Assembly (NCBI RefSeq): GCF_004364585.1
Contig: NZ_SOAN01000002.1
Coordinates: forward strand, 284,530 to 348,529
Direction of reading: 5' to 3'
Length of the DNA stretch: 64,000 nucleotides
Source of the DNA: Nesterenkonia aurantiaca
Lineage (GTDB): Bacteria > Actinomycetota > Actinomycetes > Actinomycetales > Micrococcaceae
Shown here: positions 27,722 through 36,470 of the stretch, piece after piece
Layout of the letters: the number at the start of each line of letters is the position of its first letter
Numbering within the stretch: the stretch's first letter is position 1
The notes under the pieces: model-generated
Told to the model about the DNA's origin: nothing
Seen by the model: the letters and a program-made list of their open reading frames with translations, nothing else
The model's database searches: none
Program-made: the position numbers and the translations under genes

Positions 27722-29734
27722 CTAGGAGGCGCCGTGCTTGGCGCGCATGTCCTCCGCGATCTGCAGCATCACCGTGGGATCGGCCAGCGTGGAGGCGTCT
27801 CCGGCCTCGCGACCCTCGGCCACATCCTTGAGCAGCCGGCGCATGATCTTGCCGGAGCGGGTCTTCGGAAGCTCAGGCACCACCAGCACGTTGCGCGGCT
27901 TGGCGATCGGGCCGATCTCCTTGCCCACATGAGTGCGAAGATCCTGCTCCATCTGCGCCTTGTCCCCGCCCTCGGAATCGCCGCGCAGGATCACGAACGC
28001 CACAACAGCCTCGCCGGTGGTCGCGTCCTTGGCTCCGACGACGGCGGCCTCAGCCACCGCCGGGTGTGAGACCAGCGCCGATTCGATCTCGGTGGTGGAG
28101 AGCCGGTGTCCGGAGATGTTCATGACGTCATCCACCCGGCCCATGAGCCAGACGTCGCCGTCCTCGTCGGTGCGCGCGCCGTCGCCGGCGAAGTACACGT
28201 CACCGAAGCGGGACCAGTAGGTCTCCTGGTAACGCTCCGGGTTCTTCCAGATCCCGCGCAGCATGGCGGGCCATGGCTCCTTGATGACGAGCAGGCCGGC
28301 CTCGCCCTTCTCCAGCGGGGTGCCCATCTCATCGACGATGCCGATGGAGATGCCGGGCACCGCGGTCTGCGCGGAGCCTGGCTTGGTCGCGGTCACACCG
28401 GGCAGCGGTGCGATCATGTGCGCGCCGGTCTCGGTCTGCCACCAGGTGTCCACGATCGGAGCCGGCTCCTCCTTGGGAGCCTTGCCGACGCCGTTGTTGG
28501 CGCCGATGACGTCACGGAACCAGAGCCAGGCCTCAGGGTTGATCGCCTCGCCCACGGTGCCCAGCACCCTCAGGGTCGAGAGGTCGAACTGGTCCGGGAT
28601 CTCCCGGCCCCACTTCATGCAGGTGCGGATCAGCGTCGGCGCGGTGTAGAACTGCGTCACCCCGTACTTCTGCACGATCTCCCAGAGCCGGCCCTTATGC
28701 GGGGTGTCCGGGGTGCCCTCGTAGATGACCTGGGTGGCACCGTTGACCAGCGGGCCGTAGACGATGTAGGAGTGCCCGGTGACCCAGCCGACGTCGGCGG
28801 TGCACCAGTAGACGTCGGTCTCTGGGTGCAGGTCGAAGGTGTCCCGGTGGGTCACCGCGGTCTGGGTCAGGTAGCCGCCGGTGGTGTGCAGGATGCCCTT
28901 GGGCTTCCCGGTGGTGCCGGAGGTGTAGAGGATGAACAGCGGGTGCTCGGAATCGTGCGCCACGTAGCTGTGCTCGGTGGACTGCTGCGGCACGACATCG
29001 TGCCACCAGACGTCGAGGTCCTCGTTGAAGGCGACCTCCTCGCCGTTGCGCTTGACTACGATCACGTGCTCCACGGTGTGCCCGGGCGCCGCGAGCGCGT
29101 CGTCCACGGCTGGCTTCAGTGTGGAGGGTTTGCCGCGGCGGTAGGAGCCGTCGGCGGTGACCACCAGCTTCGCCTCGGCGTCATCCACGCGGGAGCGCAG
29201 CGCATCGGAGGAGAACCCGCCGAAGACCACCGAGTGGATCGCGCCGATGCGGGCGCAGGCCAGCATGGTCACGATAGTTTCGGGGATCATCGGCATGTAG
29301 ATGGCGACCCGGTCACCCTTGGTGAGGCCGAGGGATTCGAAGGCGTTGGAGGCGCGGGCGACGTCGTCGGCCAGCTCCTGATAGGTGATGCTGCGAGAGT
29401 CACCGGGCTCACCCTCGAAGTGCAGCGCGATGCGGCTGCCGTTGCCGGCCTCGACGTGGCGGTCCACTGCGTTGTAGGCCGCGTTCACCTCGCCGCCGAC
29501 GAACCATTTGGCCACCGGGGCCTCGGACCAGTCGAGCACCTCGGTGAAGTCTTTGTCCCAGCTCAGCACGGAACGGGCCTGATCGGCCCAGTAGCCGAGA
29601 CGATCCTCGGCGGCCTTGTCATACCGGTCCTGCGTGGCCACGGCGTTCTTCGCGAAGGTTTCGCTCGGGGGGAAGACCTGACCCGACTTTTGCATCGAGT
29701 CCAGTTTGTTCTCTTGCTGGGGATTCGGGGTCAT
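27722..29734 (-). CDS. acs: Acetyl-CoA synthetase (AMP-forming)
   Basis: A 670-residue enzyme that activates acetate to acetyl-CoA through acetyl-AMP. ANL-superfamily motifs are intact: YTSGTTGKPKGI (P-loop), WCTADVGWVTGHSYI, and the C-terminal PKTRSGKIMRRLL, whose lysine is the site of inhibitory acetylation in this family. The ATG at 29734 is preceded by AAGGAGG with 6-7 nt spacing, one of the strongest ribosome sites in the window. It is divergent from nth across 108-117 nt. acs is near nth and Nudix genes in other actinomycetes too. Confidence 0.96.
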   Translation of the reverse strand: MTPNPQQENKLDSMQKSGQVFPPSETFAKNAVATQDRYDKAAEDRLGYWADQARSVLSWDKDFTEVLDWSEAPVAKWFVGGEVNAAYNAVDRHVEAGNGSRIALHFEGEPGDSRSITYQELADDVARASNAFESLGLTKGDRVAIYMPMIPETIVTMLACARIGAIHSVVFGGFSSDALRSRVDDAEAKLVVTADGSYRRGKPSTLKPAVDDALAAPGHTVEHVIVVKRNGEEVAFNEDLDVWWHDVVPQQSTEHSYVAHDSEHPLFILYTSGTTGKPKGILHTTGGYLTQTAVTHRDTFDLHPETDVYWCTADVGWVTGHSYIVYGPLVNGATQVIYEGTPDTPHKGRLWEIVQKYGVTQFYTAPTLIRTCMKWGREIPDQFDLSTLRVLGTVGEAINPEAWLWFRDVIGANNGVGKAPKEEPAPIVDTWWQTETGAHMIAPLPGVTATKPGSAQTAVPGISIGIVDEMGTPLEKGEAGLLVIKEPWPAMLRGIWKNPERYQETYWSRFGDVYFAGDGARTDEDGDVWLMGRVDDVMNISGHRLSTTEIESALVSHPAVAEAAVVGAKDATTGEAVVAFVILRGDSEGGDKAQMEQDLRTHVGKEIGPIAKPRNVLVVPELPKTRSGKIMRRLLKDVAEGREAGDASTLADPTVMLQIAEDMRAKHGAS

Positions 29735-29838
29735 GTGGCTCCTCCTTGGATACTCCTGTGTTGCCGCTCACAATACATCCTTTGCCGCCGTGGGCCTGAG
29801 GCGAATATCACATAGCGGACACCCCTCCTGGGCTTTCG

Positions 29839-29844
29839 TAGAAT
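29839..29844 (+). promoter_or_regulatory. -10-like hexamer TAGAAT of nth
   Basis: TAGAAT ends 7 nt before the ATG at 29852. It overlaps an alternative ATG at 29843 and so supports the later start. Confidence 0.5.
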
Positions 29845-29851
29845 GGTCTCG

Positions 29852-30634
29852 ATGCCTGAAGAGACCCTGCTGGGAAAGAAGCGCCGCGTGCGCCGGATTC
29901 ACCGTGTCCTGGGGCAGGTGTACTCCTACGCCGTGGCCGAGCTGGACTTCAGCAATGCCTTCGAGCTGCTGATCGCCACCGTGCTCTCCGCGCAGACCAC
30001 CGATGTGCGGGTCAACGCCGTCACGCCTGAGCTGTTCCGGCGCTGGCCGGATGCGCACGCCATGGCCCACGCCCCGGAGGAGGAGCTGGCCGAGGTGATC
30101 CGGTCCACCGGTTTCTATCGCGCCAAGACCCGTTCGCTGCTGGGGCTCTCGAATGCGCTGGTCAGCGATCACGACGGCGAGGTGCCGGGTTCACTGGACG
30201 CGCTGGTCAAGCTGCCCGGGGTGGGCCGCAAGACCGCTTTCGTGGTGCTCGGGGATGCCTTCGGCAAGCCTGGGCTCACCGTGGACACGCACTTCGGCCG
30301 GCTGGCCCGCCGGCTGGGAATGACCCAGCAGCAGGACCCGGTGAAGGTCGAGCAGGAGGTGGCGGAGCTTTTCGAGCGGCGGGACTGGACCGATCTGTCC
30401 CACCGGCTGGTCTTCCATGGTCGTCGGATCTGCCACTCCCGCCGACCCGCCTGCGGCGCCTGTCCGATCGCCTCGCTGTGCCCCTCCTTCGGGGCCGGAG
30501 AGGTCGACCCCGAGACCGCCGCCACGCTGCTGAAGTATGAGTTGGCGCCGGGACGCGATGAGCTGCTGGCCAAGATGCAGGCCGGGCAGACCCGCAGGCA
30601 GCTGCGCGCCCAGGGGTACCCGCTCAGTGCGTGA
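29852..30634 (+). CDS. nth: Endonuclease III (DNA glycosylase/AP lyase)
   Basis: A 260-residue base-excision-repair enzyme that removes oxidised pyrimidines and nicks AP sites. The helix-hairpin-helix LPGVGRKTAFVVLG contains the Schiff-base lysine (Lys127), and VDTHFGRL the catalytic Asp145. Four cysteines with C-x6-C-x2-C-x5-C spacing (CHSRRPACGACPIASLC) hold a [4Fe-4S] cluster. After the cluster there is an extension of about 45 residues. The start at 29852 fits a leaderless message. The Nudix gene overlaps its end. Confidence 0.96.
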   Translation: MPEETLLGKKRRVRRIHRVLGQVYSYAVAELDFSNAFELLIATVLSAQTTDVRVNAVTPELFRRWPDAHAMAHAPEEELAEVIRSTGFYRAKTRSLLGLSNALVSDHDGEVPGSLDALVKLPGVGRKTAFVVLGDAFGKPGLTVDTHFGRLARRLGMTQQQDPVKVEQEVAELFERRDWTDLSHRLVFHGRRICHSRRPACGACPIASLCPSFGAGEVDPETAATLLKYELAPGRDELLAKMQAGQTRRQLRAQGYPLSA

Positions 30635-31412
30635 CGCCGAGACTGCCCCGCAGGGTCCCGATACGCCTGGCATGGACGCGCCCGTGGGGTTCTCGCTGAC
30701 CGGCGCCACGGTCCCGACCAGGCTCGAGGCGCTGCTGCAGCAGGGTCGCGACTACGTCCTGGCGCATCCGGAGTCCTCGGGGTCCGGCGGCTGGTGGAAT
30801 CAGCGTCCGGCCACCACAGCGCCCCGGAGCACCCCGGCCGGGATGCAGGACGCCCGGCAGGCGGCGGTGCTGATGCTCTTCTGCGCCCCCACGCCCGAGG
30901 ACGACGAGGCGCACCTGCTGCTGACCGAGCGCTCCCCAGGACTGAAGAAGCACCCTGGTCAGATATCCTTCCCCGGCGGCGCTCAGGAGAAGTCTGATCG
31001 CGACTCGACGGCCGCGGCGCTGCGCGAGGCTCAGGAAGAGGTGGGGCTGGACCCCGCCCGGGTCCGGGTGCTCGGCGCCCTGCCCCCGGCTCCGGTGCCG
31101 ATAAGCGGCTTCATGGTGACGCCGGTGATCGGCATGGCCGGACACACCGGTCTGCTGCGCCCGCAGTCCGGAGAGGTGGAACGGGTGCTCACCGTGAGCC
31201 TGAAGGCGCTGATCCACCCGGAGAACCGGCGCACCGCGGCCCTGCATCGGGCGGGCACGGTGTTCAAGGCCCCGGCGTTCCTCGTGGAGGGCACGCTGAT
31301 CTGGGGCTTCACCGGCATCTTGGTGGATCGGGTGCTCAATCGGCTGGGCTGGGAGGAGCCTTGGGACCCCGGTCGCATCGTGGACCCGCAGGACTACCTG
31401 CCGGGTCTCTAG
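30627..31412 (+). CDS. Nudix hydrolase, coenzyme A pyrophosphatase-like
   Basis: A 261-residue Nudix protein. The CoA-pyrophosphatase signature LLTERSPGLKKHPGQISFPGG leads into the Nudix box (GGAQ... LREAQEEVGL). Such enzymes cleave CoA or related nucleotides into 3',5'-ADP and phosphopantetheine. The GTG at 30627 overlaps the nth stop by 8 nt and is taken as the start; an ATG at 30672 is an alternative that would give a shorter N-terminus. nth followed by this Nudix gene is common in actinomycetes (Rv3674c and Rv3672c). Confidence 0.87.
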   Translation: MRDAETAPQGPDTPGMDAPVGFSLTGATVPTRLEALLQQGRDYVLAHPESSGSGGWWNQRPATTAPRSTPAGMQDARQAAVLMLFCAPTPEDDEAHLLLTERSPGLKKHPGQISFPGGAQEKSDRDSTAAALREAQEEVGLDPARVRVLGALPPAPVPISGFMVTPVIGMAGHTGLLRPQSGEVERVLTVSLKALIHPENRRTAALHRAGTVFKAPAFLVEGTLIWGFTGILVDRVLNRLGWEEPWDPGRIVDPQDYLPGL

Positions 31413-31441
31413 GTTCGGGTCGCTGGGCGCTGCGGCGCGAG

Positions 31442-32179
31442 TCAGGCCATGCGGTGCACGGCCACGCCCAGGGCGTGGTCCACCCCGGGCAGGCCTTGGG
31501 CCTGCTGAGCGGCCATGGACTCGAGCATCTCTCGGGTCTCGGCGGCGCCGCCCAGCTCGGCCAGATACTGCTCGTGCGCCTCCAATGAGGCGAGCCCTCG
31601 CTGCAGCGGCTCCCCGCTGATATCGATCACATGGGTCGGCCCGGCTCCGAACACCAGCAGCTCGCGCACCGCCCAGGGCTCGAGCCGTTCCTGCTCCAGG
31701 AGTTCACGGAACACCCAGGGGTTGTCCGCGTCGCGGATCGCGTCCAGGGTGGCCAGTCCAGCGGCGCGGTGATCCGCATGGTTCAGCCCCCAACCGACCT
31801 CCAGCGCCCAGGTCTGGGTCAGCACGACCTCGGGGCGCAGCTCTCGGATGCGTCGGGCGATCTGCCGTCGGGCGTCCAGCGAGGCCTGAAGCGTGCCGTC
31901 GGGCAGATCCAGGATCACCAGGTCTGTGACCCCGACCAGCTCGCAGGCCCGGCGCTGCTCCTCGGCGCGGATCGCGGCGGCCTCCTCGGGATCCTGGCTG
32001 CGCATCCCGGCCTCCCCCGCGGTGAGCAGCAGGTAGGAGACTTCGGCGCCCTGGGCGGTCCAGCGGGCGACGGCGGCCGAAGCGCCGTACTCCATGTCGT
32101 CCGGGTGCGCCACGACGCACAGGACCCGGCGCAGCTCTGCGTCGGGATACTCGGGCAGGGCGGCGGGATCTTTGCTCAT
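31442..32179 (-). CDS. PIG-L (LmbE-like) family deacetylase
   Basis: A 245-residue zinc-dependent deacetylase-like protein. Zinc-binding AHPDD lies in VVAHPDDMEYG and the second histidine motif is NHADHRA. The family includes MshB and Mca of mycothiol metabolism and lipid-linked GlcNAc deacetylases; the sequence does not show which substrate applies. TAGACT 6 nt before the ATG suggests a leaderless transcript. It is monocistronic, between the Nudix gene (convergent) and the ssd-like gene (divergent). Confidence 0.88.
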   Translation of the reverse strand: MSKDPAALPEYPDAELRRVLCVVAHPDDMEYGASAAVARWTAQGAEVSYLLLTAGEAGMRSQDPEEAAAIRAEEQRRACELVGVTDLVILDLPDGTLQASLDARRQIARRIRELRPEVVLTQTWALEVGWGLNHADHRAAGLATLDAIRDADNPWVFRELLEQERLEPWAVRELLVFGAGPTHVIDISGEPLQRGLASLEAHEQYLAELGGAAETREMLESMAAQQAQGLPGVDHALGVAVHRMA

Positions 32180-32185
32180 CTGCCC

Positions 32186-32191
32186 AGTCTA
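32186..32191 (-). promoter_or_regulatory. -10-like hexamer TAGACT of the PIG-L gene
   Basis: Minus-strand TAGACT, identical to the element before the asparaginase-like gene, 6 nt before the ATG at 32179. Confidence 0.45.
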
Positions 32192-32379
32192 GGAGCGGCT
32201 GGGTGTCCGGGCGGAGGGACTGGTGCCGGCTGCCGCGCAGCGTTGTCGGGTGCCCCGCCGCGTTGCCGGGTGCCGCCAGCGTTTTCCCCACCCTGGTATG
32301 AACTGCGCGAGGCAGAGTCGCTGCCCACAGCCCCGCCGTCCCCGCGCTCCGCCGATGCCGAACCCGGCAGGGTGGGTTC

Positions 32380-33525
32380 ATGGACGTCGCACCTCGCCTG
32401 CTGCTGATCACCGAGGATCGAGCGCTGCGCGATGACGTCGCGCTGATCGCCGCCACCGTAGGGGCCGCGCTCGAGTCCCGCCCGCGCTGGGAGGCAGTGG
32501 TGCCGAGGGAATGGGCAGTGCTGATGTGTGGGACCGACCGCCTGCCGCCGCGCTCATGGCTGGGACGGGGAACGCTGCTGCTGGGAATCACCGGGGAAGC
32601 TCAGAGCCAGAGCCAGAGCCAGAGTCAGTGTGAGGAGCAGCAGCTGTGGAAGCTCGCGGCGGAACAACCAGGGCTGCAGCCTGTCCCGCTGCCGGCGGGG
32701 GAGGCCTGGCTGGCCAGACATCTGGGCGCGCGGGTGCTGGATCGGAACCCTGGACGGGTGCTGGCGGTGGCCGGCGTGTTCGGAGGCGTCGGAGCGAGCA
32801 CCGTGGCGTACCTGCTCGCCGCCGAACAGGCGGTGAGAGGAGCCTCGGTGCTGCTCGTCGATGCCGACCCGGCCCCCGGGGCTGGTCTCGCCGGGCTGCT
32901 GGGCGCTGAGGAGGGACGGTCCGGTGACCGAAACCGACGCGTCAGGTCGCTACGTCGCGGCGGCGGGGAGGCCGGGCTCGGCGAGGCGCTCGGATGGGCG
33001 GAGCTCGCCGCTCTTGAAGGAGAGCTCGCCTCCCCACAATTGGCGGCCGCACTGCCGATCCACGACGGGTTCCATGTGCTCAGCGGAGCGCCCGGCGTCG
33101 AGGTGCGGCGGCGCATGCTTGAACCGGTGGTGCGCTCGGCCCGGCGGGTCTTCGACACGGTGGTCGTCGATGTCGGGCGCGATTCTGACGCGGTGTCCCT
33201 GGTGCGCGAGCACCTGGATCAGCTGCTCCTGGTCACGCCTTGCACCGCACGGGGCGCCGCGACCGCACGGCAGCTGGGCGAGTCAGAGACGGGGGTGCCG
33301 TTGAGGCTGGTGGCCAACGGCGCCTCACACGCCGGGTGGAGTCCACAGGAGCTGGCGGTGGCCACGGATCTCCCACTGGCCGGGGACATCCCGGAGCAGC
33401 GCTGGCTCCGCCGGGAAGATGCCCTCGATGCCGCCTATGAGCTGCTGCGCTCCCGTCGCGGTGCGGCCTTCATAGGGGCGCTGCTGGAGGTCTTGGACCT
33501 TGAGGAGCAGGTGCGGCATGAGTGA
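32380..33525 (+). CDS. Septum-site-determining (Ssd) / CpaE-like MinD-family ATPase
   Basis: A 381-residue protein: an N-terminal receiver-like region without recognised phospho-site, a short (Ser-Gln) repeat at about residues 74-82, and a MinD/ParA domain. Its deviant Walker A reads GVFGGVGASTVA, as in Ssd and CpaE, followed by LLVDADPAPGAGLAGLLG. In actinomycetes Ssd (Rv3660c) heads the tad pilus cluster and has been linked to septum control; CpaE localises pilus machinery. The first 200 nt upstream contain two near copies of GCGTTGCCGGGTGCC. It overlaps tadA by 8 nt (ATGAGTGA). Confidence 0.85.
   Translation: MDVAPRLLLITEDRALRDDVALIAATVGAALESRPRWEAVVPREWAVLMCGTDRLPPRSWLGRGTLLLGITGEAQSQSQSQSQCEEQQLWKLAAEQPGLQPVPLPAGEAWLARHLGARVLDRNPGRVLAVAGVFGGVGASTVAYLLAAEQAVRGASVLLVDADPAPGAGLAGLLGAEEGRSGDRNRRVRSLRRGGGEAGLGEALGWAELAALEGELASPQLAAALPIHDGFHVLSGAPGVEVRRRMLEPVVRSARRVFDTVVVDVGRDSDAVSLVREHLDQLLLVTPCTARGAATARQLGESETGVPLRLVANGASHAGWSPQELAVATDLPLAGDIPEQRWLRREDALDAAYELLRSRRGAAFIGALLEVLDLEEQVRHE
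32602..32628 (+). repeat. AGAGCC-type hexamer repeat inside the ssd-like gene
   Basis: CAGAGC units repeated about four times, with one late substitution, encode an alternating Ser-Gln run. It is in frame, so changes in copy number would alter protein length by two residues without a frameshift. Confidence 0.85.
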
Positions 33526-34672
33526 CCAGCAGCTTCACGCGCTGCGCGAGACCCTGACCAGCTCCACCGAGCCGGTGACCGCCGCCCGGATCGCCGAAGC
33601 GGTCCGCGCCTCGGGACTGGCGCTGGGGTCACGCACCACCGGGGAGCTGGTCAGGACGCTGCGCGATGAGCTCGTCGGGCTCGGCCCGCTGCAGCCGCTG
33701 GTCGAACAGCCCGGTGTCACCGATGTGCTCATCGACGGTCACCGTCAGGTGTGGACCGACGGCCCGGAAGGGTTGGCCCAGACCGCGGTGCGCTTCGCCA
33801 CGGAAGAGCAGGTGCGCGGACTGGCCAGGCGGCTCATCGCGCTGTCCGGGGGTCGGCTTGATGAGGGCCGGCCCTGTGCCGACGGGCGGATCGGTGACTG
33901 TCGGGTCCATGCCGTGATCCCGCCGGTCGCGGTGGAGGGGACGATGATCTCGGTGCGGATCTCGCGGGGCTCCGCGGCGACGTTGGAGCAGCTTGCCCTC
34001 CAGTGGGACGCCCCCGAGGTCTGGCTCCCGGTGATCCGCGGCGTCGTCGACGCCCGGTTGAACTGCTTGATCTCTGGAGCCACCGGCTCTGGGAAGACCA
34101 GTCTGCTGGGGGCCATGCTCGCGGCGTGCCCGCACCAGGAACGGATCATCATCGTCGAGGACACCACCGAGCTGCGGCCGGATCATCCGCATGTGCTGCA
34201 TCTGCAGCAGCGTCGGGGCAACGTGGAGGGAGCCGGTGAGCTCGGGATGGGCCAGCTGGTCCGCGAGACGCTGCGGATGCGCCCGGACCGGCTCATCGTC
34301 GGGGAGTGCCGGGGAGGCGAGCTCAAGGACTTTCTCACCGCGATGAACACCGGACACCAGGGCGCGGTGGGGACGGTCCACGCGAACTCGCCGCATGCGG
34401 TGCCGGCCAGACTCATCGCGATGGGAGCGCTCGCCGACCTGCCTCCGGAGTCCGTGGCGCTTCAGGCGGGGGCCGCCCTGGATGCGGTCATCCACATGGA
34501 GCGTCGCCGAGGTCGACGGATGCCCGTCGCGATCTCGATGATCCGCTGCATGGGGCGGGCGCTTCAGATGGTGCCGGCGCTTCTCGCAGAAGACCTCGAC
34601 TCAGGGGACCCTCCGGGCGTGCAGACTCAGGTCGGCTGGGATGAGCTGACCCGGAGGATCGGACTGCGATGA
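33518..34672 (+). CDS. tadA: Tad secretion/pilus ATPase (TadA/CpaF family)
   Basis: A 384-residue hexameric secretion ATPase that would power type IVb pilus assembly. The N-terminal domain includes LGPLQPLVEQPGVTDVLIDG. Walker A is SGATGSGKTSLL (near residue 187), followed by the Asp box IIVEDTTEL, Walker B RPDRLIVGECRGGE and the His box GTVHANSPHAV. The ATG at 33518 overlaps the ssd stop (ATGAGTGA). It is followed by tadB in an ATGA overlap. Confidence 0.94.
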   Translation: MSDQQLHALRETLTSSTEPVTAARIAEAVRASGLALGSRTTGELVRTLRDELVGLGPLQPLVEQPGVTDVLIDGHRQVWTDGPEGLAQTAVRFATEEQVRGLARRLIALSGGRLDEGRPCADGRIGDCRVHAVIPPVAVEGTMISVRISRGSAATLEQLALQWDAPEVWLPVIRGVVDARLNCLISGATGSGKTSLLGAMLAACPHQERIIIVEDTTELRPDHPHVLHLQQRRGNVEGAGELGMGQLVRETLRMRPDRLIVGECRGGELKDFLTAMNTGHQGAVGTVHANSPHAVPARLIAMGALADLPPESVALQAGAALDAVIHMERRRGRRMPVAISMIRCMGRALQMVPALLAEDLDSGDPPGVQTQVGWDELTRRIGLR

Positions 34673-35565
34673 CTGATCCTGCGCAGCTGCCCCTGCTGGC
34701 CGTCCTCAGCGGTGCCATGATCGTCGCTGGGCTTCTGGGCATCACCCCACGTCGGGGAGCTTCGAGGGGGCCGTGGCGCCCCAGGCCGCTGCGCTCTGGA
34801 CTGCTGATCGGGTGGGTCTGGCTTCGCGCGCTGCCGCGGAGGTGGAGATCCGGCCAAGGAGGCGAGGTGAATGATCTGCGCTGCAGCGCAGGGTCTCTGC
34901 TGCACCAGTACGCCGCACTGCTGCAGTCGGGACGCTCCCAGGCCCAGGCCTGGGTTGACCTGAGTGATCATTGGCGCTCGCGAGAGGACGCGCAGCTGCT
35001 GGCGCAGATCTGTGAACGGGCGGCATCCGCGGAGCAGGCCGGTCTCGGCGCGGTGGTCGGGCTTCGGCGGAGCCTCGCGGAGGTCGCCGCGGCGCACCGC
35101 CCCAGGGCCGGGCCCGTCGGCTGGAGCCATGTGGTCACCGAGTCCAGGACTGCTGCCGAGCCCGCCGCTGATGCCGGTGCCGGTCCCGGCCCCGGTCTCA
35201 GCCTCGGTGCCGCGGCGGTCCTCACCGAGGTGCTCCAGGGATTGATCAGCATCCATGCGCTCTCACAGTCCACCGGCGCACCCCTCTCGAGGTTGTGCCG
35301 CAAGGCCGCGGATTCGCTGGAAGACTCCGCTGCGCTGGACGCCGCCGTGCGAACCGCGGCGGCCGGCCCGCGACTGACCCAGCTCATCCTCGCGGCGCTG
35401 CCTCTCGGCGGACTGGCCATGGGTGCACTGATGGGGGCGCAGCCCCTCGCGGTGCTGTTCGGCTCGACTCTGGGGTGGGGGTGCCTGGTGTCGGGTCTGG
35501 GTTGTCTGCTGCTCGGCTGGCGCTGGAGCGCCCGGATGATCCGCGCGGTGACGCCGCATGGCTGA
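34669..35565 (+). CDS. tadB: TadB-like pilus platform protein (type II secretion F-like)
   Basis: A 298-residue inner-membrane protein with hydrophobic segments at the N-terminus (about 8-24) and C-terminus (about 240-290) flanking a soluble helical region, the usual layout of short actinobacterial TadB proteins. The recognisable F-domain part is HALSQSTGAPLSRLCRKAADS. Sequence is poorly conserved and rich in Ala, Gly and Pro, so identification rests on topology and position between tadA and tadC. The ATG overlaps the tadA stop by 4 nt. Confidence 0.82.
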   Translation: MTDPAQLPLLAVLSGAMIVAGLLGITPRRGASRGPWRPRPLRSGLLIGWVWLRALPRRWRSGQGGEVNDLRCSAGSLLHQYAALLQSGRSQAQAWVDLSDHWRSREDAQLLAQICERAASAEQAGLGAVVGLRRSLAEVAAAHRPRAGPVGWSHVVTESRTAAEPAADAGAGPGPGLSLGAAAVLTEVLQGLISIHALSQSTGAPLSRLCRKAADSLEDSAALDAAVRTAAAGPRLTQLILAALPLGGLAMGALMGAQPLAVLFGSTLGWGCLVSGLGCLLLGWRWSARMIRAVTPHG

Positions 35566-36154
35566 GGGACAGGTGCTTCTGGGGCTCGCATGCACCCTGC
35601 TGATGGGGCTCCTCGTGCTGCTGCTGCCGGTTGCGTCCTCACCGCCGCGCCGACGGCCAGCCGCCGAGTGGCGTGCTTCCCGCAGGGCGAGGACAGCCCA
35701 CAAGCGGGCATCGGGAGCGTCCCCGCGGGACACCCCCGATGCCGCGACGCTGCTCGACCTCACGGCGGCGATGCTGCGCGCCGGAGTGGGCATCGAGCCC
35801 GCGGTGCACCGGATCTCCGAAGATGTCCCAGGCTGTGCGCCGCTGGGCCGAGTGCACCGGCGACTCGTGGCCGGACAGCCGTGGAGACAGGCCTGGTCCT
35901 GCGTGGACTCCCAGCCCCAGCTGCGCGAATTCGGCGAAGAGCTGGCGTTCGCCCATGCCACTGGCGCGCCGACGGTGGAGCTGCTGGAGCTGACCGCGCT
36001 CCAGGCGCGCCGACGTCGCCGCGCCGCGGTGGAGGAACAGGCAGCCCGGCTCTCGGTGCAGATGGTGCTGCCGCTGGGGCTGTGCTTCCTGCCGGGATTC
36101 ATCCTGCTGGGGGTGATTCCGGTGGTGCTGGGCCTGGTCGAGGAACTGGCGTAA
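35558..36154 (+). CDS. tadC: TadC-like pilus platform protein (type II secretion F domain)
   Basis: A 198-residue inner-membrane protein. An N-terminal helix (about 8-24) and C-terminal helices (about 160-195) flank an F-domain with DLTAAMLRAGVGIEPAVHRI and FAHATGAPTVELLELTALQ. It starts with ATGGCTGA overlapping the tadB stop by 8 nt, so ssd, tadA, tadB and tadC are a tightly coupled operon. The pilin and TadE/TadG genes that usually come next are absent here and lie at 45.1-46.1 kb on the other strand. Confidence 0.86.
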   Translation: MAEGQVLLGLACTLLMGLLVLLLPVASSPPRRRPAAEWRASRRARTAHKRASGASPRDTPDAATLLDLTAAMLRAGVGIEPAVHRISEDVPGCAPLGRVHRRLVAGQPWRQAWSCVDSQPQLREFGEELAFAHATGAPTVELLELTALQARRRRRAAVEEQAARLSVQMVLPLGLCFLPGFILLGVIPVVLGLVEELA

Positions 36155-36157
36155 TCT
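36152..36157 (+). promoter_or_regulatory. -10-like hexamer TAATCT of the thiamine-binding protein gene
   Basis: TAATCT overlaps the tadC stop codon and ends 7 nt before the ATG at 36165, suggesting a separate leaderless start for the next gene. Confidence 0.45.
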
Positions 36158-36164
36158 ATGACCC

Positions 36165-36470
36165 ATGTTGGCAGCCTTCTCCGTTGCGCCCGTCGCCGCA
36201 GACACCCCCGATGGTTCGCTCAGCGCAGCCGTGGCCGAAGCCGTCCGAGTGGTGCGTGATTCTGGGCTTCCGCACGAGACGACCTCGATGTTCACCACCA
36301 TCGAAGGTGAGTGGGACGAGGTCTTCGATGTCATCCGACGCGCCACCGAGGCGGTGAGCGCGGTCAGTCCGCGGGTCAGTCTCGTGGTCAAGGCCGACAT
36401 CCGGCCCGGCTTCACCGGTCAGCTCAGCGAGAAGGTGACCCGGCTCGAGGAGCGCCTCAGCGGCGGCTGA
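36165..36470 (+). CDS. Thiamine-binding (MTH1187/YkoF-like) small protein
   Basis: A 101-residue ferredoxin-fold protein of the MTH1187 family: MLAAFSVAPVA at the start, AEAVRVVRDSGLPHETTSMFTTIEGEWDEVFDVI, and SLVVKADIRPG near the end. Members bind thiamine or hydroxymethylpyrimidine and form tetramers; no enzymatic role is known. The gene converges on the DUF4031-HD gene and overlaps it by 14 nt. Confidence 0.87.
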   Translation: MLAAFSVAPVAADTPDGSLSAAVAEAVRVVRDSGLPHETTSMFTTIEGEWDEVFDVIRRATEAVSAVSPRVSLVVKADIRPGFTGQLSEKVTRLEERLSGG

